Positions 1 to 5,816 of a stretch of DNA of 9,741 bases are shown piece after piece. The notes below the pieces were generated by a model. That model saw only the letters and a program-made list of their open reading frames with translations. It made no database searches and was not told the DNA's origin. The number at the start of each line of letters is the position of its first letter. The stretch's first letter is position 1. Made by a program: the position numbers and the translations under genes. Source of the stretch: an uncultured Clostridia bacterium (GTDB lineage Bacteria; Bacillota; Clostridia; Oscillospirales; Oscillospiraceae). Where the stretch lies: positions 1 to 9,741 of the forward strand of contig CAMDZY010000057.1 in NCBI GenBank assembly GCA_945910975.1. Direction: 5' to 3'.

Positions 1-326
1 TCCTTCATGAGCATACTGAACATATCCGAGATGGAGAACATCGACATACGGTACTTGCTGTCAATGATCAGCGCGCAGATAAATGCCTGATTGGGATTTG
101 CCACCTTCTGGCCGCCCGTTCGGTACGACGCAACGTAGCTGACAACCTTGCCATCTTTCTTACCGACGATGGCCAGAATCGTTCCCTTTTTTCTCTGATA
201 GTCGATAAAATTTTCGCCGCTCAAGTTTTTATTGAATTTTCCGACCCAGAACTTGTTGTTCCGCATCAGTTCCGCTACGGCATCCGCGTCCTTTTCCGTA
301 TAAAAATCATACGTTATTTTTGCCAT
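1..326 (-). CDS. GNAT-like N-acetyltransferase, N-terminal part (3' end cut by window edge)
   Basis: An open frame starts at the ATG at 326-324 and runs without a stop off the left edge, giving 108 codons. The start is supported by GGAGG placed 8 nt upstream. The visible protein begins MAKITYDFYTEKDADAVAEL, followed by a stretch ILAIVGKKDGKVVSYVASYR and then FICALIIDSKYRMSMFSI. This order (acceptor-side helix, a strand with a Gly-Lys turn, then a hydrophobic strand ending in D-x-K-Y-R) resembles the first half of GCN5-related acetyltransferases, where the strand precedes the acetyl-CoA loop. That loop and the catalytic region are partly or wholly outside the window, so the family call is tentative. 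It follows the deacetylase gene by 52 nt and is probably co-transcribed. In this operon it could acylate an amine on the product or on a sugar; that is inference. Confidence 0.6.
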   Translation of the reverse strand, partial: MAKITYDFYTEKDADAVAELMRNNKFWVGKFNKNLSGENFIDYQRKKGTILAIVGKKDGKVVSYVASYRTGGQKVANPNQAFICALIIDSKYRMSMFSISDMFSMLMK

Positions 327-378
327 TTCTTTTTCCTCCCCGCTCTCAAACGAACCGCCATTGCATGGCTGATTCGCA

Positions 379-1086
379 TCAGTTCAAGTGCCAGTCGAAT
401 TCATTTGTTTTGAATTTTGAAAAATACTCCTCTGCCGATATCATGTAAAACGCCTCCGCAAATTCAACCATCGGCGATAGCGCAAATTTGCTGCGATATT
501 GGTTCAGGCTTTTTGCAAATGTGACATAGTCTAGGGTATCCGTCTGGGATTTGCACAGGCGCATCGCTTCCAGCTTGTCCTCCATCTGCTGCGTGATATT
601 CACGATTCGATTGGGATTGACCGGCGTCCAGACCTCATAAATGCAAAGTGTCCCCGTGTATTGTCCCTGTGCCACTTCCCGAAAGAGCCAATTTGTCTTT
701 CTGTGGTCGGTGTGCAAGTCATAATACGGTGGAAGATAAATCAAATCCGGTTTTATGAACGTCAAAAGCTCCCGCAGCCGTCCGTCATCCTCCCACACCC
801 CATCCATTGCATCCGGATAATCCAGAAAATAGGCATGTTGGATCCCGAGCACCTGATTCGCCGCTCTTGTTTCCTCCTTGCGGATTTCGGATAGTGCTTG
901 ATCACTTTTCAGTGAAGAATTACCCTTGTCCCCCGCCGTAAAATAAATCACCGTGACATCATCGCGATCCTGCGTATGCTTGCGAATCACGCCACCGCAG
1001 CCAATGATTTCGTCATCCATATGCGGCGCCAGCACCAAAACACGTTTGCCCTTCGGTTTTTTGATCACCTTTGGCCATGCAAACAT
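379..1086 (-). CDS. PIG-L/LmbE-family zinc-dependent deacetylase
   Basis: The 235-residue protein has the hallmarks of PIG-L N-deacetylases: VLVLAPHMDDEIIGCGG near residues 16-32, containing the P-H-x-D-D-E motif, and DLHTDH at 123-128. By analogy with MshB and BshB, H22, D25 and H128 would bind zinc, D24 would be the general base and H125 would assist. Family members remove the acetyl group from N-acetylglucosamine conjugates (GlcNAc-inositol, GlcNAc-malate, GlcNAc-PI) and from some antibiotic precursors. Length is typical and no signal peptide is visible, so it is probably cytoplasmic. The start at 1086 has GGGAGG 9 nt upstream. It lies 131 nt after the permease gene. A glycosyltransferase earlier in the operon suggests that an N-acetylhexosamine is attached and then deacetylated. 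The enzyme class is clear; the substrate is inferred. Confidence 0.9.
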   Translation of the reverse strand: MFAWPKVIKKPKGKRVLVLAPHMDDEIIGCGGVIRKHTQDRDDVTVIYFTAGDKGNSSLKSDQALSEIRKEETRAANQVLGIQHAYFLDYPDAMDGVWEDDGRLRELLTFIKPDLIYLPPYYDLHTDHRKTNWLFREVAQGQYTGTLCIYEVWTPVNPNRIVNITQQMEDKLEAMRLCKSQTDTLDYVTFAKSLNQYRSKFALSPMVEFAEAFYMISAEEYFSKFKTNEFDWHLN

Positions 1087-1156
1087 CCTCTAAAACCTCC
1101 CGCTTCAAAATACAGTCCGCAGCCAAAATTCCGGCCACCCACGGGGTGACAGGCGC

Positions 1157-1185
1157 GGATTTTCGCGATCAAATCGTAAAAATCC
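1157..1185 (-). other. Stable intergenic RNA hairpin after the permease gene
   Basis: Read on the minus strand, GGATTTT pairs with AAAATCC (7 bp). Inside this, one wobble pair and one mismatch lead to CGAT-TTG-ATCG (4 bp, triloop). It lies in the 131-nt gap between the permease stop and the deacetylase start. The sequence after it is GC-rich (GCGCCTGTCACCCC) with no run of T, so it does not look like an intrinsic terminator. It could be an mRNA-stability or processing element separating transporter and tailoring genes. I saw no convincing -35/-10 pair in this gap. Confidence 0.45.
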
Positions 1186-1217
1186 TTGCCATCCTAATTC
1201 TTACGGTTTTCTGTGAA

Positions 1218-2066
1218 TCAATACTTTTTGGCTTTCCGCGACATACTGATGATTGCCAACAGATAGAAAATAATGCCGCTGGCCACCAGTACCAGGATGT
1301 GGAACCAGGGTTCGGCCGTCCAACTGCCATAGGTAAAGGTTGCACCAACCTCCTCCTGGAACTTGCCCAGCACCACGTCCGGTACATCGCCCAAACCGGG
1401 TGCCATCAGCAGCTGGCGGAACAGCGCTGCTGCGTGTGCACAGGGGAAGCACTTAATGACCCACTGCACACCGCTGGGAAGCGCACCCATCGTGATGTAT
1501 GCGCCAATCAGGAAGCCAATCAACGTACCAATGATAATACTGATGGTTGTATACACATTTGTCGTTTTTACAAAGGAAATGATAAAGCAGACCATCGCGC
1601 TGGAGGAGAACGTGGAAAGCAGGATCACGCCGAGCACCTTCAGCAGCGTCATTGCACTCATCCATTCCCCGCCCTTTGCAACAATGTAGATCTCTCCGGC
1701 GAGGAGCGTAACCAGTGACATAACAATGCTAATAATCAGACCGGTAAACATATAGCCGGCCGTGACGCTTCTTCTGCGAATGGGGGAAGAATAAAAGTCC
1801 TTGACGCATTTGCGTTCCTTGTCGGAAACCATTACCGCATACGCGCCCATGCTGGTTGTGATGGCAGTGGAGGCCAACATTCCGGCAACGACCCAGGAGT
1901 TCATGACATACGATGCATCATCTAAGAAGTCCAATCCCTCCGTAATGGCATCGCCAATGAAAAAGATGAATAGGCAGAAAATGATTATTACTCCAAGCAA
2001 AGAGAAGAATACCCCGCCCTTGTCCTTGAAGAAAATCTTTAATCCGCGTGACGTCATTTGGCTCAT
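1218..2066 (-). CDS. ABC-2 type exporter permease (DrrB-like)
   Basis: The 282-residue membrane protein has about six hydrophobic segments, near residues 18-38, 57-79, 104-128, 138-167, 172-197 and 254-275. Between segments 2 and 3 is the amphipathic stretch KDFYSSPIRRRSVTAGY (89-105), which matches the conserved ABC-2 pattern of an acidic residue followed by S-P-I-x-R. Before the last segment, LPSGVQWVIKCFPCAHAAAL (196-215) resembles the P-x-x-x-x end region of the family. The start ATG overlaps the stop of the ATPase gene by 4 nt (ATGA), with GGAG 8 nt upstream inside that gene, so the two are translationally coupled. With its partner it should form an exporter with two permease and two ATPase subunits. 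In this context the likely cargo is the cluster's acyl or glycosylated product, giving export or self-protection; the cargo is inferred. Confidence 0.9.
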   Translation of the reverse strand: MSQMTSRGLKIFFKDKGGVFFSLLGVIIIFCLFIFFIGDAITEGLDFLDDASYVMNSWVVAGMLASTAITTSMGAYAVMVSDKERKCVKDFYSSPIRRRSVTAGYMFTGLIISIVMSLVTLLAGEIYIVAKGGEWMSAMTLLKVLGVILLSTFSSSAMVCFIISFVKTTNVYTTISIIIGTLIGFLIGAYITMGALPSGVQWVIKCFPCAHAAALFRQLLMAPGLGDVPDVVLGKFQEEVGATFTYGSWTAEPWFHILVLVASGIIFYLLAIISMSRKAKKY

Positions 2067-2983
2067 TCTCTGATCTCCTTTCCGGTGATGTTCAGGAAGA
2101 CATCGTCCATTGTTCCGTACAGCACCTCAAAACTCTCCACATAGTCCAGCAGCGGCTGCAAAATCGAAATTGCGTCCAGCGTTGACTGGATTTTTACATC
2201 AATATAATCGACTGCTTCCGTCCAACTCAGTTGCCGCTTTTTCAGGCTGTCCTTCAACTTTTTCTCCGCACCGGGCTTGATTTTGATTCGAATATGCTCT
2301 GAGCTATATTGCTCCTTCAGTTCATAAGGTGTACCCTGTGCAACGATCAAGCCATCGTCCATAATCACAACATAGTCAGCCTTTGCGGCTTCCTCCATAT
2401 AATGGGTCGTCAGGAAAATCGTCATATTGTTTTCAGATTGTAGCCGCTCGATGGTTTCCCAAATATGCTTTCTCGTCTGCGGATCCAGACCGGTGGTCGG
2501 TTCATCCAAAAAGAGGATTTCCGGCGTGTTCAACAGCGCCCGTGCAATATCCACACGTCTTCTCTGGCCGCCGGACAGTGTGCCGTAGTCGCGGTTGATA
2601 AAATCTTCAACCTCGGCATATTTTGCTGCCGACTCCACAGCCGCCTTTCGCTCAGCCTTTCCCTTGTGGTAAAAACCGGCGCGAATCATCAAATTCTCTT
2701 TTACCGTTAGGTTTTTATCCAGCAAGCTATCTTGGAAGACCACGCCAATTTTTTTGCGGATGTTTTCGGCGTCACGATCCATGTCATAGCCGGCAATTTC
2801 AATTTTGCCCTCGTCATACTTGTTGAGCGTGCATAGGATGTCAATTGTTGTCGATTTTCCCGCACCGTTCGGTCCCAGGAAAGCAAACAGGCTCCCCTTT
2901 TCCACCGTAAAGTCAATGCCCTTGACTGCCTTGACCTTTCCGTATGATTTTTTCAGGGACGAAACGGTAATGATATCGCTCAT
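2063..2983 (-). CDS. ABC exporter ATP-binding protein (DrrA-like)
   Basis: The 306-residue protein (counted from MSDIITVSS) has all nucleotide-binding motifs: Walker A GPNGAGKST (37-45), Q-loop Q84, signature LSGGQ (136-140), Walker B ILFLDEP (156-162) and switch histidine H194. The C-terminal part, ending ESFEVLYGTMDDVFLNITGK, matches the extension of DrrA-type drug and lipid exporter ATPases. An in-frame start 20 codons upstream (3043) is possible, but the family's usual N-terminus and AAAGGAG placed 7 nt before 2983 favour the shorter form. It is coupled to the permease gene by a 4-nt overlap. The 100 nt between it and the flavoprotein gene contain an imperfect direct repeat that includes this start. 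Function as the energising half of an exporter is secure; the cargo is unknown. Confidence 0.93.
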   Translation of the reverse strand: MSDIITVSSLKKSYGKVKAVKGIDFTVEKGSLFAFLGPNGAGKSTTIDILCTLNKYDEGKIEIAGYDMDRDAENIRKKIGVVFQDSLLDKNLTVKENLMIRAGFYHKGKAERKAAVESAAKYAEVEDFINRDYGTLSGGQRRRVDIARALLNTPEILFLDEPTTGLDPQTRKHIWETIERLQSENNMTIFLTTHYMEEAAKADYVVIMDDGLIVAQGTPYELKEQYSSEHIRIKIKPGAEKKLKDSLKKRQLSWTEAVDYIDVKIQSTLDAISILQPLLDYVESFEVLYGTMDDVFLNITGKEIRE

Positions 2984-3023
2984 ATCCAATCTCCTTTCAA
3001 GTGTGATATCGCATATATCCAAT
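2971..3023 (-). repeat. Imperfect 20-bp direct repeat at the ABC ATPase start
   Basis: On the minus strand, ATTGGATATATGCGATATCA (3023-3004) and ATTGGATATGAGCGATATCA (2990-2971) match at 18 of 20 positions with a 33-bp period. The downstream copy contains the translation start. The upstream copy lies in the leader and is in frame, so the longer theoretical N-terminus reads LDICDIT followed by LDMSDIIT. This looks like an old short tandem duplication of the initiation region; a role in regulation is not shown. Confidence 0.7.
2991..2997 (-). promoter_or_regulatory. Ribosome binding site fixing the ABC ATPase start
   Basis: AAAGGAG lies 7 nt before the ATG at 2983. The upstream in-frame alternative at 3043 has no comparable purine-rich site, so this motif decides the start. 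Confidence 0.75.
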
Positions 3024-3083
3024 TTCGATTCGTACGGATGCAATCATCTGTGCTCTGGCTGCGCTGCCGTTGCACACACGGCG

Positions 3084-4148
3084 TTATGAAAAGCGCATTG
3101 TCTTTCTCACGCCAGCCTTTTCAAATTTGTTGACTAAAAAAATCAGCTTGTTCAAATCCGGCTGCTTGCTTGTATTGTTCGTGGTTTCGGTCAACTGTGG
3201 CCTACCTGCAAAAAATGCGAAGTTGGAAACCACCTTCAGGCGAAATTGTTCAAACTGTGACTTGTCTTCTATCAGCGTACAGTCCGTATTCGTCAGAATC
3301 AGCTGAATCTCATAAGGAATATCCAGAATCTGAATTTCCAGCACGGAGTTCGGAACCGCCAGCACCGAAGGATCGTAAGTAAGCACCAGGGAACGGAAAA
3401 ACGCCCTGACCTTTTCCAGCCGGTATTCCTCATCCGTCATGGCAGCGGTTCGTGTAACCGTTGAGGCATCAATATAGCGCAGATAGGAATCAATATCCAT
3501 AGCAGGCTTGGAAATGGATTGCAGCAATTCAGACGGAATCGTCTGCGTTTTGGCATAGCTTGCGCCGGCCTGACGCAAAGATGCAAACACGTCCGCAGTG
3601 CGCCACTGCAAAAAGCGATTCGACAGCAGCTGCCCTTCCGGGATCAATATCACATCGCACAAATCGCCATAAAGAATTTCAAATTGCTTTTTGATGGCAT
3701 CCATATTGGCATCAATATTATAAAATCCACAGCTGCAAAAAACAAACACCTTTTTATAATGCAGCGTATAACGCTTGGGATGCTTGGTGTGCTGTGCGTC
3801 CGTCTTTTCCAGCTGCGGGTAATTGATGGGAAGCAGCCGATCCATGAACTTTTTACAATCCGATGGAACGCCAAAAATAAAGTTTGGAAAGCTCCAAATC
3901 AGAATGTCTGCCGCCACATATTTTTGGATATATTGCGCCATATCATCCTGAATGCAGCAGGTGCCGCTTTCGTTTTTCAAGCAAGTCAGGCAACCCTTGC
4001 ACGCAGAAATATTCGCTTGCGAACAGATAATTTCTTCCACTTCATATTCGCCAAAGCGGTTCATTTCATCTAAAAATGCCTGTGTTGCCTTGCGCGTGTT
4101 GCTCGCTGCGCCGCGCGGGCTGCCGTTAATCAACAAAATCTTTTCCAT
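3084..4148 (-). CDS. NADPH-dependent FMN reductase / iron-sulfur flavoprotein-like oxidoreductase with C-terminal extension
   Basis: Residues 1 to about 200 of this 354-residue protein form a flavodoxin-like domain. KILLINGSPRGAASNT (3-18) is the FMN phosphate loop and SFPNFIFGVPSDCKKFMDR (86-104) is the usual second flavin-contact segment. Between them, C50, C53, C56 and C64 form CX2CX2CX7C, followed by DDM; this spacing fits the compact cluster motif of archaeal and clostridial iron-sulfur flavoproteins. Residues 215-354 are not part of the core fold. The section from about 268, with alternating hydrophobics, faintly resembles an SCP2-like lipid-binding domain, which is a weak guess. It starts 6 nt after the glycosyltransferase stop, with GAGG just before the ATG. 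It probably performs electron transfer or reduces a quinone, enone or polyene-type intermediate. The cofactor class is fairly sure; the reaction is unknown. Confidence 0.8.
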   Translation of the reverse strand: MEKILLINGSPRGAASNTRKATQAFLDEMNRFGEYEVEEIICSQANISACKGCLTCLKNESGTCCIQDDMAQYIQKYVAADILIWSFPNFIFGVPSDCKKFMDRLLPINYPQLEKTDAQHTKHPKRYTLHYKKVFVFCSCGFYNIDANMDAIKKQFEILYGDLCDVILIPEGQLLSNRFLQWRTADVFASLRQAGASYAKTQTIPSELLQSISKPAMDIDSYLRYIDASTVTRTAAMTDEEYRLEKVRAFFRSLVLTYDPSVLAVPNSVLEIQILDIPYEIQLILTNTDCTLIEDKSQFEQFRLKVVSNFAFFAGRPQLTETTNNTSKQPDLNKLIFLVNKFEKAGVRKTMRFS

Positions 4149-4154
4149 AATACC

Positions 4155-5444
4155 TCATGTTTCGCCGTGAAGCATCCGGTCGATTCGTTGCGCCGCAATT
4201 TTCGGTGCAAGTCTTCTGTCCTCAAAATGCGCTTGAATCGACTCTGCCAGCTGCGCAGCGTTGTGCCGGTATTCCGGCTGCGTCAGAATTGCCTGCAATG
4301 CCGTTTGAATGCTGCGCTCAGAAATATCATACGTCTGAATAATCTCGCAGCATTTGCTGTGCCGCTGCACATTTTCCACATTCAGTCGCTGCTCAAAGGT
4401 GGCCGGTAGCGAAACAAACGGACACTTGCCGACGATCACCGGGTACAACGTCCCCTGCCCACCCTGAATCAACGCAGCATCGCAGCACTGCACGATCTCA
4501 ATGAGCGGAAATTTATCACAAAAATGATAATTTTCCGGGTACGCAGCCAAATCGCTTTCATCCAGAATCCCGACGACCGACACAAAGAAGTCGCAGTCAA
4601 AGCCCAACGTTGCGTGCAAAATTTTCTGAAAAAGCTCTTTTTTTCCGCCGGAACCGATGGAAATCAAAACTTTTTTTCTGCCGTTGTTTTGCGCAAGCAC
4701 CGCATCTACCACAGGCGGCATTTCAATTTTTTCGTTGTTCCAAATGGGCCCGATAAACTGATAATGCTCGGATTCCGGCAGCTCTCCAAACAGTTCCCGC
4801 GCATCCGACATCAGGTTCAGATCACCGGTGTAAATGTCAAAATCACAGCCAAGCGGCGGCAAATTCTTCTCTTCCAAAAGCCGGTTCCACTCCTTCGAGG
4901 TTTTCGGCTTTCCGAGCAGACGCTCACACGCGATCTTGTCCTCGAACAGCGCGCGAATTTGCTGATACGGCACATTGCCGCTTCGCTTTAAACTGTCAAA
5001 TTCCTTTGCCTTTTCCAATGTCTGCTGCAAATATGGCTTTGAAAGTGTCGCAGCCAGGCACCAAACGATTGGCGTTCCGGTCAGTTTTGCGGAAATCGTC
5101 AGGGTCATCCGGTAGCCGGTCAGGACGCAAGCCGGCTGATATTTTTCAATAATCGCCGTTTCTTCCGCGATCATCTGGCGAATTTCATCCGCAGAAGCGT
5201 ATTGATTGCCATATTGTCCCATACCCAGCAGCTTTTCAATCCGTTTTGGTGTATACCATTGGACATCGAAGGGCACGCTTTGGCGAATATACGGTTTCTC
5301 CTTTAAGAGATAATCATACTTTCCCTCGCCGATAAAGACAATCTCATAGCCCATCTGATAGAGCGCATCGGATATTTCAATCATTCGCTGCGTTTCGCTC
5401 CAATTGAACAACGCACTGCCGACAAGGATCTTATCCTGCTTCAT
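4155..5444 (-). CDS. GT1-like (MGT/UGT type) glycosyltransferase
   Basis: The 429-residue, probably cytoplasmic protein has a two-domain GT-B shape. Its N-terminal segment, with E-I-S-D-A-L followed by GYEIVFIGEGKYD, matches the acceptor-domain start of macrolide- and lipid-type glycosyltransferases. The C-terminal domain opens with KVLISIGSGG (258-267). It carries the donor-binding stretch LIQGGQGTLYPVIVGKCPFV (325-344), then P-x-T-F-E-Q-R-L-N (347-355), matching the HGG-x-GT...P...Q..N pattern. The leading His of that pattern is Gln327 here. The family transfers a sugar from a nucleotide diphosphate donor to small-molecule or lipid acceptors. The gene overlaps the thioesterase by 14 nt with AGGGA just upstream, so translation is coupled. 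Acceptor and sugar are unknown. The downstream PIG-L deacetylase makes an N-acetylhexosamine donor plausible, which is inference. Confidence 0.85.
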   Translation of the reverse strand: MKQDKILVGSALFNWSETQRMIEISDALYQMGYEIVFIGEGKYDYLLKEKPYIRQSVPFDVQWYTPKRIEKLLGMGQYGNQYASADEIRQMIAEETAIIEKYQPACVLTGYRMTLTISAKLTGTPIVWCLAATLSKPYLQQTLEKAKEFDSLKRSGNVPYQQIRALFEDKIACERLLGKPKTSKEWNRLLEEKNLPPLGCDFDIYTGDLNLMSDARELFGELPESEHYQFIGPIWNNEKIEMPPVVDAVLAQNNGRKKVLISIGSGGKKELFQKILHATLGFDCDFFVSVVGILDESDLAAYPENYHFCDKFPLIEIVQCCDAALIQGGQGTLYPVIVGKCPFVSLPATFEQRLNVENVQRHSKCCEIIQTYDISERSIQTALQAILTQPEYRHNAAQLAESIQAHFEDRRLAPKIAAQRIDRMLHGET

Positions 5445-5778
5445 ATACTTCCCTGACCTTTACAAAAAAATCTCCGTCCAGAACCGGCTGTTTATTGGCC
5501 TGTTTGATAATTTTTACCTGAAACTTCAAAACTCCATCCGCAGTTTTCTTCCCCTTGCACCGCAAGCTCAGCGTTAAGCGCTCATAGAGCAAGCCGGGAG
5601 AGAGGAACTTGCATTGAAATTTCAAAATCTCATAGGAAACATTGTTGATTCCCTGATAGGTTGCATCGAGCCATTCAAGAATCGCCTGTTCTACCCAAAC
5701 GAAATACTGCGGATGATGAATGATATTGTAGGAGTCCGTATCGGATGGGCAGACCAATATCTGTGTTTCAAAATCCAT
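5431..5778 (-). CDS. Hotdog-fold acyl-ACP/acyl-CoA thioesterase (YbgC/4HBT type)
   Basis: The 115-residue protein is a single hotdog domain. PSDTDSYNIIHHPQYFVWVE (11-30) matches the catalytic segment of YbgC-like thioesterases, with D15 at the position of the catalytic Asp and the usual P-x-Y-x-x-W-x-E tail. The central F-x-C-K-F-L-S-P-G (54-62) and following strands also fit. An upstream TTG would add 11 residues, but AAGGAGG 7 nt before the ATG at 5778 sets the start. It lies 38 nt after the ketosynthase fusion and overlaps the glycosyltransferase by 14 nt. Such small thioesterases release chains from, or proofread, carrier proteins in type II acyl and polyene pathways. Here it most likely frees the product or removes stalled intermediates; its chain-length preference cannot be read from the sequence. 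Confidence 0.87.
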   Translation of the reverse strand: MDFETQILVCPSDTDSYNIIHHPQYFVWVEQAILEWLDATYQGINNVSYEILKFQCKFLSPGLLYERLTLSLRCKGKKTADGVLKFQVKIIKQANKQPVLDGDFFVKVREVYEAG

Positions 5779-5785
5779 GTATTTC

Positions 5786-5792
5786 CCTCCTT
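5786..5792 (-). promoter_or_regulatory. Ribosome binding site fixing the thioesterase start
   Basis: AAGGAGG sits 7 nt before the ATG at 5778. It lies inside the 11-codon extension that a TTG start at 5811 would require, so initiation at 5778 is far more likely. Confidence 0.85.
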
Positions 5793-5816
5793 CGATTCTT
5801 GAATGGCGCAATTGCC

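Noticed and set aside
1071..1718. Plus-strand open frame of 215 codons across the permease 3' end and the intergenic gap
   Set aside because: The translation is low in hydrophobic structure and rich in His, Gln and Cys, and it overlaps a well-supported membrane protein gene. No start signal is visible.
2984..3043. Twenty-residue N-terminal extension of the ABC ATPase
   Set aside because: It lacks a ribosome binding site and family similarity, while AAAGGAG is correctly placed for the start at 2983.
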